Below are positions 47,496-56,377 of a stretch of DNA of 64,000 nt, piece by piece. The translations under genes and the position numbers were made by a program. Source of the stretch: JBDHWG01 sp039810085. Its GTDB lineage: Bacteria > Chloroflexota > Anaerolineae > Epilineales > JAHCIE01. Each line of letters begins with the position of its first letter. The first letter of the stretch is position 1. Under the pieces are notes generated by a model. The model ran no database searches. It saw only the letters and a list, made by a program, of their open reading frames with translations, and had not been told where the DNA came from. Location of the stretch: assembly GCA_039810085.1 (NCBI GenBank), contig JBDHWG010000016.1, positions 1-64,000 on the forward strand, written 5' to 3'.

Positions 47496-47595
47496 GCGCC
47501 TGGCTAAAGCCACGGCGCTGAGAGGACAAAGTCCTTCGGACTGCTCAAGCCCCACAGGGCTTCGCCCACTCAGCGCCAGCGCTTCAGCCTGGCGC
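47496..47595. other. Nested stem-loop element before gyrB
   Basis: A 100-nt cloverleaf-like fold. The outer stem GCGCCTGGCTAAAGC (47496-47510) pairs with GCTTCAGCCTGGCGC (47581-47595), 13 of 15. The middle stem GGCGCTGAG (47514-47522) pairs perfectly with CTCAGCGCC (47569-47577). Inside are two hairpins, AGTCC-TTC-GGACT (47530-47542) and AAGCCC-CACA-GGGCTT (47547-47562). It could be a repeat family member, the 3' end of the DinB-like gene, or a structured RNA. Confidence 0.6.
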
Positions 47596-47653
47596 CCGCG
47601 CTGCAGTATGGCTTCAGTCATCGCCTCCTTTCATTAATATGTGAACGTAAACA

Positions 47654-47683
47654 TTGGCATTTCTCTGAAATCCGTTGTACAAT
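47654..47683 (+). promoter_or_regulatory. Sigma-70-type promoter of gyrB
   Basis: TTGGCA (47654-47659), an 18-bp spacer and TACAAT (47678-47683), in an A/T-richer stretch. Transcription would start near 47690, giving a leader of about 60 nt before GTG 47752. Confidence 0.55.
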
Positions 47684-47751
47684 TGTTCGGTTGAAGTTGC
47701 CCTATATCCAGCGTAAGTATTTATCCTTCGTTTGTGCCGGAGGAGGTTTGA

Positions 47752-49680
47752 GTGAGCGAAGTTCCGACCGTCGCCAATCCTACCAGTAGCTACACCGCTT
47801 CGAGCATCACCGTGCTGGAGGGGCTGGAGGCCGTGCGCCGCCGCCCCGGTATGTACATCGGCAACACCGATGTCATGGGCCTGCACCACCTGGTGTTCGA
47901 GGTTGTCGATAACTCCGTCGATGAGGCCCTGGCGGGCTTCGCCAACCGCATCGAGATCGTCCTGCGCGCCGATGGCGCCGTCGTCGTCGAGGACAACGGG
48001 CGCGGCATCCCTGTCGATATCCACGCCGAGGTCGGCCGACCGGCCCTCGAAGTCGTCATGACCAAGCTGCACGCAGGCGGCAAGTTCGGCGGCGGCGGCT
48101 ACAAGGTGGCTTCCGGCCTGCACGGCGTCGGCGTGTCCGCCGTCAACGCCGTGTCTGAGTGGCTGGAGGTCGAGGTCGGCCGCAACGGCAACCTGTACCG
48201 CCAGCGATACGAGCGCGGCATCCCGGTCACGGATGTCGAGGTCATCGGCAAAGCCGAGGGCACCGGCACGCGCACGACGTTCCTGCGCGACCCGGAAATC
48301 TTCACCAAGACCGCCGACTACAAGTTCAACACCCTGATCGAGCGCTTCCGCCAGATGGCGTTCCTCACCCAAGGGCTGACGATCCACGTCCGTGACGAGC
48401 GCGACGGCAACGAGATGACCTTCTACTTCGAAGGCGGCATCAAGTCCTTCGTGCGCTATCTGAACCTGAACCGCAACCCGCTCACCGCGCCGTTCTATGT
48501 CAAGCGCAATGTCGACCAGACCGACGTCGAGATTGCCCTCCAGTATACCGACGGCTACGTCGAGTCGGTGCTGCCCTTCGCCAACAACATCCACACCACC
48601 GAAGGCGGCACGCACCTGACCGGCTTCCGCACCGCCTTGACGCGCTCCATCAACGACTGGGCGCGCAAGAGCGGCATGCTCAAGGAGAGCGACCCCGCCT
48701 TCAGCGGCGAGGACGTGCGCGAGGGCCTGACCGCCGTGGTGTCGGTGAAGCTGACCGACCCGCAGTTCGAGTCCCAGACGAAGATCAAGCTCGGCAACGC
48801 CGAGGTGCGCAACATCGTCGAAACCGTGATGACTGACGCCTTCCGTCAGTGGCTCGAAGAGAACCCGCGCGAGGGCAAGGCTATCGTCGACAAGTCGCTG
48901 ACGTCGGCGCGGGCGCGCGAGGCGGCGCGGCAGGCGCGCGACCTGGTGTTCCGCAAGAGCGCCCTGGAAGTCTCGCCCCTGCCCGGCAAGCTCGCCGATT
49001 GTCAAGAGCGCGAGTCGGAACGCGCCGAGTTGTACATCGTCGAAGGCGACTCGGCCGGCGGCACGGCGAAGCAGGGCCGCGACCGCAAGTTCCAGGCCGT
49101 TCTGCCCCTGCGCGGCAAAATCCTCAACGTCGAGAAAGCGCGCCTCGACAAGATGCTCAACAACAACGAAATCCGCGCCCTGGTCACGGCCATCGGTACG
49201 GGCATCGGCGACGACTTCAACCTCGACAACCTGCGCTACGGGCGCATCATCATCATGTGCGACGCCGACGTGGACGGCAGCCACATCCGCACGCTGCTGC
49301 TGACGATGTTCTTCCGCTACATGCAGCCGCTCATCGAGGAGGGCCACCTCTACATCGCTCAGCCGCCGCTGTACCTCGTCAAGGACGGCAAGGCGCACCG
49401 GTGGGTATACAGCGACGCCGAGAAGGACCAGGCCATCGCCGAACTGCGCAAGGCGGGCAAGGATCCGGAGGTCCAGCGGTACAAGGGTCTGGGCGAGATG
49501 AACGCCGAGCAACTCTGGGAGACGACGATGAACCCGGAGAACCGGACGCTGCTCCAGGTCACGGTCGAGGACGGCATCACCGCCGACCGCACCTTCGACA
49601 TGCTCATGGGCTCCGCCGTCCCGCCGCGCACCCGCTTCATCAACACCCACGCCAAGGACGTCCGCAACCTCGACGTGTAG
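47752..49680 (+). CDS. gyrB: DNA gyrase subunit B
   Basis: 642 residues, GTG start after GGAGGAGG. GyrB is the ATPase subunit of gyrase, which introduces negative supercoils with GyrA. Seen here: GHKL ATPase domain with VDNSVDEALAGF, EDNGRGIPVDIH and GLHGVGVSAVNA; transducer domain; TOPRIM domain with VEGDSAGGTAKQGRD and MCDADVDGSHIR metal aspartates; and the C-terminal RYKGLGEMNAEQLWETTM block that contacts GyrA. Length fits the short form without the E. coli insert. ParE is a possible alternative, since the two are hard to separate without GyrA/ParC context; gyrA is not in the window. Confidence 0.92.
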   Translation: MSEVPTVANPTSSYTASSITVLEGLEAVRRRPGMYIGNTDVMGLHHLVFEVVDNSVDEALAGFANRIEIVLRADGAVVVEDNGRGIPVDIHAEVGRPALEVVMTKLHAGGKFGGGGYKVASGLHGVGVSAVNAVSEWLEVEVGRNGNLYRQRYERGIPVTDVEVIGKAEGTGTRTTFLRDPEIFTKTADYKFNTLIERFRQMAFLTQGLTIHVRDERDGNEMTFYFEGGIKSFVRYLNLNRNPLTAPFYVKRNVDQTDVEIALQYTDGYVESVLPFANNIHTTEGGTHLTGFRTALTRSINDWARKSGMLKESDPAFSGEDVREGLTAVVSVKLTDPQFESQTKIKLGNAEVRNIVETVMTDAFRQWLEENPREGKAIVDKSLTSARAREAARQARDLVFRKSALEVSPLPGKLADCQERESERAELYIVEGDSAGGTAKQGRDRKFQAVLPLRGKILNVEKARLDKMLNNNEIRALVTAIGTGIGDDFNLDNLRYGRIIIMCDADVDGSHIRTLLLTMFFRYMQPLIEEGHLYIAQPPLYLVKDGKAHRWVYSDAEKDQAIAELRKAGKDPEVQRYKGLGEMNAEQLWETTMNPENRTLLQVTVEDGITADRTFDMLMGSAVPPRTRFINTHAKDVRNLDV

Positions 49681-49703
49681 CGCTTGGCTAGTAGAACCAG
49701 AGA

Positions 49704-49727
49704 CACGGCCCCTTAGCAGGGGCCGTG
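49704..49727 (+). terminator. Intrinsic terminator of gyrB
   Basis: CACGGCCCC pairs perfectly with GGGGCCGTG around TTAGCA, 24 bp after the stop, followed by a T-rich stretch (TTCGTTT). Confidence 0.75.
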
Positions 49728-49768
49728 TTCGTTTCCCAAATCGAGTTCTGGTTGCCAGCGTCGCCCGC

Positions 49769-49892
49769 CGACGAATGGAATTCGTCGTCTGATATCATCA
49801 AGCCTGCTTAAGCAGGCTGGCTAGACGAGACATGCCCATCCCCAGCCTGCTTGAGCAGGCTTTGCTTGGCTAGACACCGACTTGAGTCGGTG
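49769..49892. repeat. Cluster of four palindromes
   Basis: CGACGAAT-GGA-ATTCGTCG (49769-49787), AGCCTGCTTAAGCAGGCT (49801-49818), AGCCTGCTTGAGCAGGCT (49844-49861) and CACCGACTTGAGTCGGTG (49875-49892). The last three share a CTTRAG core with different but fully paired arms. They lie in the 298-bp gap between gyrB and the amidase gene. Confidence 0.85.
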
Positions 49893-49978
49893 GCGTCGTC
49901 GGACTGAAGAGCGAATCGAAACTTTTCACCGTGCCAGTCGTGTGAGTCGGTGAGCGCTCGGTGACACGAGGAGAGTGT

Positions 49979-50824
49979 ATGCGATATCGTTTCTATTGGC
50001 TGGCCCCCGCGCTGGCCCTGGCCCTGCTGCTGTGCCTTTTGCCCCTGCCCCTCCAGGCCGCTGACCCTGACACCCCCAAAGCCGTCATCTTCATCGACCC
50101 GGGCCACGGTGGCAGCGACAGCGGCGCTGTGTATCACGGCGCGGGCTTCACCCTGGAGGAGGCTGAGGTCAACCTCGACGTCGCCTTGCTGACGGCGGAC
50201 CGCTTGCGCGAGCGCGGCTACGCCGTGTACCTGTCGCGGGAGACGATGGATCAGCCAGGCGGCAGCGAGGATGTCAACGGCGACGGCCAGAGCAACAACC
50301 GCGACGGTCTACAATCCGTCGTGGACCAGGCCAACGCCGCCCACGCCGACCTGTTCCTCTCCATCCACCACAACGGCAGCACGAACCCGAACGCCGCCGG
50401 CAGCGAGGTCTACTACTGCGCCGACCGTCCCTTCGCCGACGACTCGTTCCGCTTTGGGCAGCTCGTGCTGGATGAGGTGCTGGCGGCCCTGGCGCGCCAG
50501 GGCTACGACTCGCCCAACCGCGGTGTGATGGACGATGCCGTGCTCTACTCGCGCGGCGCGTACCACGGCCACCTGTTCGTCCTCGGCCCGCTGCGGACGC
50601 CCAATCCGAGCGCCTTCGCTCGCCCGATGCCCACGGGCAGTGAGCGCCGGCGCTGGGCGCCCAAGCTCCGCGCAACCGAGATGCCCGGCGTTCTCTCCGA
50701 GGCGCTGTTCGTCAGCAACCCCTACGAAGCCCGGCTGCTCACCCAGCCGCGCATCCGCGCCGCCCTCGCCGACGCCTTCGCCAACGCCGTGGACCGGTAT
50801 TTCGCTCCTACCCCAGGCGGTTGA
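49979..50824 (+). CDS. N-acetylmuramoyl-L-alanine amidase (Amidase_3)
   Basis: ATG 49979 follows CACGAGGAGAGTGT and gives 281 residues; an in-frame start six codons earlier is less likely. A signal peptide (1-27, ends LPLQAAD) is seen. The zinc amidase motifs are present: IDPGHGGSDSG (His), EEAEVNLDVALL (Glu), LSIHHNG (His) and the catalytic Glu in PGVLSEALF. The enzyme cuts the amide between MurNAc and the stem peptide outside the membrane, in wall turnover or daughter-cell separation. Its end overlaps the convergent transhydrogenase gene by 17 bp. Confidence 0.9.
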   Translation: MRYRFYWLAPALALALLLCLLPLPLQAADPDTPKAVIFIDPGHGGSDSGAVYHGAGFTLEEAEVNLDVALLTADRLRERGYAVYLSRETMDQPGGSEDVNGDGQSNNRDGLQSVVDQANAAHADLFLSIHHNGSTNPNAAGSEVYYCADRPFADDSFRFGQLVLDEVLAALARQGYDSPNRGVMDDAVLYSRGAYHGHLFVLGPLRTPNPSAFARPMPTGSERRRWAPKLRATEMPGVLSEALFVSNPYEARLLTQPRIRAALADAFANAVDRYFAPTPGG

Positions 50825-52214
50825 TGCCGTCGAACGCCGCGATCTTGTAGGCTTCGGCCAGCGTCGGGTAGTTGAAGACGGTGTTCACGAAGTAATCCAC
50901 GGTTCCGCCGAAGCACAGCACAGCCTGGCCGATGTGGATCAGCTCGCTCGCCCCCTCGCCAATGATATGCACGCCGAGCAGCTCCCGCGTCTCCAGGTGG
51001 AAGATGAGCTTCAGCAGCCCGCTCGTGTCGCCGATGATCTGCCCGCGCGCCGTCTCGCGGTACCACGCCTTGCCGACCTCGTACGGGATGTCTGCCTCAG
51101 TCAGCTCCTCCTCGTTCTTGCCGACGGTCGAGATTTCAGGAATGGCATAGATGCCATAGGGGTAGGAGCTAGGCATGCTACTGGCCTCCCGGCCGAAGGC
51201 GTGCGCCGCCGCCAACCGCCCTTGCTCCATCGACGTGGACGCCAGGCTGGGGAACCCGATGACGTCGCCGACGGCGTAGATGTGGGGGACACTCGTCTGG
51301 TAGTGCTCATTCACCGGAATGCGGCCGCGGTCGTCGGCGGCCAGGCCAGCGGCCGACAGGTTCAGCGACTCGGTCGCGCCGGTGCGCCCGATGCTGTAGA
51401 GCGCCTTCTCGGTGATAATCTGCTTGCCGCTCTCCAGGTGGATCTTCACCCGGCCGGTCTGCCCATCGCCAAGCGGCTCGACATTGCTCACCTCTTCGCC
51501 AAGGCGCAGCATCACGTTGTTCTCGCGCAGGTGGTAGGCAAGCGTTTCCATGATCTCGGCGTCGACGAAGGGCAGTAGGCGGTTGCGCTTGTCCACCAGC
51601 GTCACCTTGACGCCCAGCGCAGCGAACAGGCTGGCGTACTCCAGGCCGATGACGCCCGCGCCGATCACCGACAGTGTGCGCGGGAGATGGTCGAGGCGCA
51701 GAACGTCATCGCTGATGAAGATGCGGCAGCCATCGAACGGGATATGGGGGTCCTGCGTCGCATTGGTTCCCACGGCGATGATGATCTTGTCCGCCTTCAC
51801 GTCCCGGTAGCCGCCCCCAACGAGTTCGTGCAGGCGCAGCGTGTGCGGATCGAGGAAAGCAGCCTCCGCCGCGAGGACATCGACGCGGTTGCGCATCAGT
51901 TGCGCCCGGATCACCTCCACCTCGCTCGTCATGACGTGGTTGGCGCGGAACATGAGATCGGAGATTGTGATATTGGGCTTGACGGTGTACGCCGCGCCGT
52001 ACAGGCCGCGCTCCCGAAAGCCGGTTAGATAGAGGACGGCTTCACGCAGCGTCTTGCTGGGGATAGTGCCGGTGTTGATGCACACCCCGCCGACGACGGT
52101 CTTGCGCTCGACGACGGCGACGCGCTTGTCGAGCTTTGCCGCCTGAATGGCCGCGCGCTGGCCGGCGGGGCCAGAGCCGATAACTAGCAGATCGTATGAA
52201 GTGGCAGCGTCCAT
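50808..52214 (-). CDS. sthA: Soluble pyridine nucleotide transhydrogenase
   Basis: 468 residues, ATG 52214 after TAGGAGGG. A flavoprotein of the pyridine nucleotide disulfide oxidoreductase family: FAD motif GSGPAGQRAAIQA, NAD motif SVIGAGVIGLEYASLFAALG, FAD motif IYAVGDVIG and C-terminal dimer domain. The redox site reads GGVCINTGTIPSKTLRE; the second Cys of the disulfide is Thr, as in SthA (GTIPSK), which argues against dihydrolipoamide dehydrogenase. It transfers hydride between NADPH and NAD in the cytoplasm. Confidence 0.88.
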   Translation of the reverse strand: MDAATSYDLLVIGSGPAGQRAAIQAAKLDKRVAVVERKTVVGGVCINTGTIPSKTLREAVLYLTGFRERGLYGAAYTVKPNITISDLMFRANHVMTSEVEVIRAQLMRNRVDVLAAEAAFLDPHTLRLHELVGGGYRDVKADKIIIAVGTNATQDPHIPFDGCRIFISDDVLRLDHLPRTLSVIGAGVIGLEYASLFAALGVKVTLVDKRNRLLPFVDAEIMETLAYHLRENNVMLRLGEEVSNVEPLGDGQTGRVKIHLESGKQIITEKALYSIGRTGATESLNLSAAGLAADDRGRIPVNEHYQTSVPHIYAVGDVIGFPSLASTSMEQGRLAAAHAFGREASSMPSSYPYGIYAIPEISTVGKNEEELTEADIPYEVGKAWYRETARGQIIGDTSGLLKLIFHLETRELLGVHIIGEGASELIHIGQAVLCFGGTVDYFVNTVFNYPTLAEAYKIAAFDGINRLG

Positions 52215-52282
52215 GGACCCTCCTATCGCTATGACTGTCTAATCATAGCACACTCAGGGCCACGGTTCTACTCGACAAGAAC

Positions 52283-52314
52283 GGGGGCAGGTGGTCACGT
52301 TGCCACCTGCCCCC
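52283..52314 (-). terminator. Terminator after cupin gene
   Basis: A perfect 12-bp stem, GGGGGCAGGTGG with CCACCTGCCCCC, with an 8-nt loop, 9 bp past the cupin stop; a T-containing stretch follows on the minus strand. It also separates the cupin from sthA. Confidence 0.7.
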
Positions 52315-52323
52315 ATACCCCAA

Positions 52324-52809
52324 TCACGCGCTAGGCGGCGCCATCGTCACGCCATGCTTGGCCCCGATTTCCACGATCTTCTGTAGCACCGCCGGGTCCG
52401 CCGTGTCAGCAATCCCCTTGCCTGCTAGCGCGACGGCCAGCTCCTTGACGAAACTCTCGCCGGGACTGCCGGGGGACGCGATGAAGATGATGCGGCCCAT
52501 GCTGTCGCCGATGTTCTGGAAGCCGTGGACGACCCCGCGCGGGACATACACCAGGTCGCCCGCGTTCAGGACGAGCTGCTGGTCGCCCAGCACGAAGCCA
52601 TACGTTCCCTCGGCCACCATGTGCGTCTCATCCTGCTCGTTCATGTGCGGCGGCACGCCTAGCCCCGGCCCGGAAGCAATGTCCATCATCACGTACGCGT
52701 CGCCGGTCTCCTCGGACGTCACCTTGATGGTAAAGTCCGTGTCCAGACACCGGCACGTCTCGCCCTCTGCCACTCGCGTAATCGTCGCCGCCGCCATGTC
52801 CATCGTCAT
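52324..52809 (-). CDS. Cupin domain protein
   Basis: 161 residues; ATG 52809 follows GGGAGG. A single cupin barrel: first motif GVPPHMNEQDETHMVAEGTY with metal-type His and Glu, second motif PRGVVHGFQN with His. The product may bind a metal and act on a small compound, or be a sensor-like protein. The substrate is not known. It is divergent from the glycosyltransferase gene across a 168-bp promoter gap. Confidence 0.8.
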   Translation of the reverse strand: MTMDMAAATITRVAEGETCRCLDTDFTIKVTSEETGDAYVMMDIASGPGLGVPPHMNEQDETHMVAEGTYGFVLGDQQLVLNAGDLVYVPRGVVHGFQNIGDSMGRIIFIASPGSPGESFVKELAVALAGKGIADTADPAVLQKIVEIGAKHGVTMAPPSA

Positions 52810-52977
52810 GTCATCCTCCCGATTAGCTTATCTCAGCGAATTGAGCTGTAGTTGTCTTGGGAACACACATGCCAGACGCTGTACAACGCTGTCCGGATTT
52901 CTGCTCCAGGGTGTGATGGGCTTTGACTCTATCACGAACGGTTGTATCCTTCAGCGGGTATCCAAGGGAGAGATGTT

Positions 52978-54483
52978 ATGCTGATGCGCAACGCCTCGCG
53001 CTCCGTCTTGTGGAGCGGCACGGCAATTCTTGTCTATCTTGCCTTGGTCAAGCTCGCGGCGCACCTGCTCACCAACGGCCAATACGGCTACCACCGCGAC
53101 GAGTTGGCCTACCTGGACGACGCGCGGCGCCTCGATTGGGGCTACGTCGATCACCCGCCACTCGCGCCGGTCGTGGGCCGCATCGCCCTGACCTTATTCG
53201 GCCCATCCCTCGCCGGCCTGCGCCTGTTCCCGACGTTGGCAAGTGTCGGTGTTGTCATCCTGACGGGATTGGTCGCCCGCGAGCTAGGCGGGGGACGTTT
53301 CGCGCAGGGCCTCGCCGCCCTGTGCTCGCTTGTGGCGACGATCTACCTCATCAGCGGGACCATGTTCCAGACGCTGTCCTTCGACCAGCTCATCTGGATT
53401 ACGGCGACGTTCCTCTTCATCCGCCTTCTGAAAATAGGCAATCCCCGCCTCTGGCTGGCGGTAGGCGCCGTGTTGGGGCTGGGGCTAGAAACCAAGCTGA
53501 CCATCGCTTTCTACGCCGTCGGCCTCGTCGCCGCGACCCTGCTCAGCCCCGCGCGCAAGCACTTGCTCACGCCCTGGCCCTGGCTGGGCGCGCTCCTCGC
53601 CCTCGTCATCTTCCTGCCCCACATCCTCTGGCAAATCGACCACAACTGGATCTCCCTCACCTATCTGCGGGCCATCAACGCGCGCGATACGGCAATTGGC
53701 CGGACAGCAGGCTTCCTGCCCGAGCAGCTTGTCTTGCCCAACCCTGTGACTCTTCCGGTCTGGGTCGCCGGGCTGATCTATCTCTTCTCGCGCCCGGGGC
53801 GCACGTTCCGCCCACTGGCCTGGCTCTACCTGGTCACAGGCGCGCTGCTGTTCGTCATGCACGGCCGGTCGTACTATCTCGGCCCCATGTATGGGGTGCT
53901 GTTCGCAGCGGGAGGCGTCGGCATCGAGCGTGTGTTGCAAAGCCGCCCGGCGTGGCTCAAGCCGGCGCTCGTGTCCCTCGTCGCCGTCGGCGGCCTCCTC
54001 GCCGCGCCGATTGGCCTGCCCATCGCGCCGGTCAACAGCCCTGTCTGGACGGTCGTTGACGGCATCCATGACAACTTCCGCGAGATGATTGGCTGGGAAG
54101 AGCTGGCGGCCTCCGTCGCCAGCGCCTATCGCAGTCTTCCGCCCGAAGAACGCGCCAAGACCGGCATCGTCGCCGAGAACTACGGCGAGGCGGGGGCCAT
54201 CAACCAGTACGGCCCGGCCCTGGGCCTGCCCCGCGCCGTCAGCGCCGTCAACACCTACTACTACTGGGGGCCGGGCGATCCGTCGAACGAGACCTACATC
54301 GTCCTGGGCTATACAAAAAGCGATCTTCAAAACACCTGCGCCCAGGTGCAGGAAGCCGGCGTCGTCACCAACCGCTACGGCGTCCGCAATGAGGAGAGCG
54401 TGCGACACCCCATCATCTACATCTGCCGACGCCCGACTCCACCTTTGCGTGAGCTTTGGCCGAGCATGCAACACTTTGGTTGA
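52978..54483 (+). CDS. GT39-family membrane glycosyltransferase
   Basis: ATG 52978 (MLMRNAS) follows AAGGGAGAG, giving 501 residues; a start 12 codons earlier lacks a site. About nine to eleven membrane helices. After the first helix comes the periplasmic loop YHRDELAYLDDARRLDWGYV with the acidic pair, and DHPPLAP, typical of the PMT_2/ArnT-like group, which transfers sugars from lipid-phosphate donors outside the membrane. The C-terminal part (about 350-501) is a soluble extracytoplasmic domain. Possible role in glycosylating surface proteins or lipids; the target is unknown. Confidence 0.85.
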   Translation: MLMRNASRSVLWSGTAILVYLALVKLAAHLLTNGQYGYHRDELAYLDDARRLDWGYVDHPPLAPVVGRIALTLFGPSLAGLRLFPTLASVGVVILTGLVARELGGGRFAQGLAALCSLVATIYLISGTMFQTLSFDQLIWITATFLFIRLLKIGNPRLWLAVGAVLGLGLETKLTIAFYAVGLVAATLLSPARKHLLTPWPWLGALLALVIFLPHILWQIDHNWISLTYLRAINARDTAIGRTAGFLPEQLVLPNPVTLPVWVAGLIYLFSRPGRTFRPLAWLYLVTGALLFVMHGRSYYLGPMYGVLFAAGGVGIERVLQSRPAWLKPALVSLVAVGGLLAAPIGLPIAPVNSPVWTVVDGIHDNFREMIGWEELAASVASAYRSLPPEERAKTGIVAENYGEAGAINQYGPALGLPRAVSAVNTYYYWGPGDPSNETYIVLGYTKSDLQNTCAQVQEAGVVTNRYGVRNEESVRHPIIYICRRPTPPLRELWPSMQHFG

Positions 54484-54493
54484 GGAACCTTAT

Positions 54494-55519
54494 ATGAAAA
54501 CCATCATTCTCGACGAGCCGGGGCGCTTCGCCCTGACCGACACATCATCCCCGCAGCGCCCCGGACCCGGCGAGGCCCTCGTCCGCGTCCTGCGCATCGG
54601 CGTCTGCGGGACGGACTTCCACGCCTTCGAAGGCACGCAGCCGTACTTCAGCTACCCCCGCGTCCTCGGCCACGAGCTGGCCGTCGAGGTTGTCGCGCTC
54701 GGCCCTAGCGACATGCCACTCGGCCTGACCGAAGGCGTTCACTGCGCCGTCCGGCCGTATCTCAACTGTGGGCGGTGCAGCGCGTGCCGTCGGGGCGCGC
54801 CGAACTGCTGCGAGAACCTCCGGGTCATCGGCGTCCACATCGACGGCGGGATGCGTGACGAGTTCGTTGTCCCGATAATCCACCTGCATGTTGCCCCGAC
54901 GCTCTCCGCCGACCACCTGGCGCTGGTCGAGCCGCTCGCCATTGGCGCCCACGCCGCGCGCCGCCCCCGTCTCGCGCCCGGCGAGCACGTCCTCGTCATC
55001 GGCGCCGGCCCCATCGGCCTGGCGACGATGCAGTTCGTCCGGCTCGCTGGGGCTGACATCACGCTCCTGGAGATCAACCCCAAGCGCGTCGAGTTCGCCC
55101 GACACTACGGCGGCGTCGAGCGCGTCATCCAGTCCCTGGAGGATGCGCCGGCGCGCTTGCGCGAGATGCTCGGCGGCGACCTGCCGACTGCCGTCTTCGA
55201 CGCGACCGGCAACCCGCGATCCATGATGAGCGCGGTGCAGTACCTGGCGAGCGCGGGCAAGCTCATTTTCGTGGGTCTCGTCCAGGGACAGTTGAGCCTG
55301 GACGACCCGGAGTTCCACCGCCGCGAGGTGACGCTCTACCGCAGCCGCAACGCGACCGCCGAGGACTTCAATCAGGTCATCAGCGCGCTCGAAGCCGACG
55401 CGATTGACCTAAATCCCTGGATTACCCACCGCGCCGCCCCGGAAGCGATGCTCGACGAGTTCCAGACGTGGATGCGGCCGGAGAGCGGCGTCGTCAAGGC
55501 CATCGTCGAGTGGGCGTGA
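54494..55519 (+). CDS. Zinc-dependent alcohol/polyol dehydrogenase (MDR family)
   Basis: ATG 54494 (MKTIILDEPG), 341 residues; the open frame continues upstream only as a shadow of the glycosyltransferase gene. Catalytic zinc residues: Cys in RIGVCGTDFHAF and His-Glu in LGHELAVEV. The structural zinc loop is CGRCSACRRGAPNCC. The NAD motif is VLVIGAGPIGLATMQ. Oxidises a secondary alcohol of a sugar, sugar acid or polyol. It starts 10 bp after the glycosyltransferase and 12 bp before the lactonase-like gene. Confidence 0.88.
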   Translation: MKTIILDEPGRFALTDTSSPQRPGPGEALVRVLRIGVCGTDFHAFEGTQPYFSYPRVLGHELAVEVVALGPSDMPLGLTEGVHCAVRPYLNCGRCSACRRGAPNCCENLRVIGVHIDGGMRDEFVVPIIHLHVAPTLSADHLALVEPLAIGAHAARRPRLAPGEHVLVIGAGPIGLATMQFVRLAGADITLLEINPKRVEFARHYGGVERVIQSLEDAPARLREMLGGDLPTAVFDATGNPRSMMSAVQYLASAGKLIFVGLVQGQLSLDDPEFHRREVTLYRSRNATAEDFNQVISALEADAIDLNPWITHRAAPEAMLDEFQTWMRPESGVVKAIVEWA

Positions 55520-55531
55520 GAGAAGGACAAC

Positions 55532-56377
55532 ATGCTATCCATCGTTGACAGCCACGCTCACTTCTGGGACACCGGTTACCTGAGCTACCCCTGGCTCCAG
55601 GAGGAGCCGTCCCTCAACCGCCCCTACCTCCCCGACCACGTGCCGACCGGCGGCGCCGACTACCGCGTCGAGCGCATCGTCTTCGTCCAGGCCGACTGCC
55701 TGCCCAACCAGGGCGTGGCGGAGGTGGACTGGGTCAGCGGCCTCGCCGATGCCGACCGCCGCATCGCGGGCATCGTCGCTTTCGCCCCGTTGGAGCACCC
55801 CCAGGCGGCCGCGCCCATTCTGGACACACTCTCGCTGCGCCCCCTGGTCAAGGGTGTGCGCCGCCTCATCCAGTCCGAGCCCCTTGGGTTCAGCAGGCAG
55901 CCCGCGTTCGTCCAGGGCGTGCAGATGCTCGCCGAGTACGGCTTCACTTGCGACCTGTGCATCAAGCACCCGCAATTGCCGGACGTGATCGAGCTAGTCC
56001 GGCAGTGCCCGGACGTGCGCTTCGTGCTCGACCACATCGGCAAGCCGGACATCAAGAATCACGTCATGGAGCCGTGGCGGCGGAACATCGCCGCGCTGGC
56101 GGCGCTGCCGAACGTGTGGTGCAAGATTTCGGGGTTGGTGACCGAGGCGGACAGAGAGAAGTGGACGGCGGCGGACTTGCGGCCGTACATCGACGCGGTC
56201 ATCGAGTCGTTCGGCGTCGAGCGGGTGATGTTCGGCAGCGACGCGCCGGTCGCCTACCTCGCCACGACCTACGACCGCTGGGTTGAGACCCTGCGCGAGG
56301 CGACACAGGGCCTCTCCCCGGCCGACCAGGAGCGCCTCTTCGCCGCCAACGCCACGCAGTTCTATCGGCTTGGCTGA
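55532..56377 (+). CDS. Amidohydrolase-2 family, sugar-lactonase-like
   Basis: 281 residues. TIM-barrel metal hydrolase with the DSHAHFWD start, CIKHPQ, FVLDHIGKPDIK and FGSDAPV blocks. This order is typical of L-fuconolactonase and L-rhamnono-lactonase-type enzymes. Together with the preceding dehydrogenase it could oxidise a sugar to a lactone and open it. The sugar is inferred only from the family. The end overlaps the convergent reductase gene by 16 bp. Confidence 0.85.
   Translation: MLSIVDSHAHFWDTGYLSYPWLQEEPSLNRPYLPDHVPTGGADYRVERIVFVQADCLPNQGVAEVDWVSGLADADRRIAGIVAFAPLEHPQAAAPILDTLSLRPLVKGVRRLIQSEPLGFSRQPAFVQGVQMLAEYGFTCDLCIKHPQLPDVIELVRQCPDVRFVLDHIGKPDIKNHVMEPWRRNIAALAALPNVWCKISGLVTEADREKWTAADLRPYIDAVIESFGVERVMFGSDAPVAYLATTYDRWVETLREATQGLSPADQERLFAANATQFYRLG

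Noticed and set aside
47614..49650. 678-codon minus-strand frame
   Set aside because: Antisense shadow of gyrB.
50808..52214. Dihydrolipoamide dehydrogenase (E3) for the E1/E2 operon
   Set aside because: The redox disulfide lacks its second Cys (GTIPSK), which fits SthA; the gene is also far from the operon.
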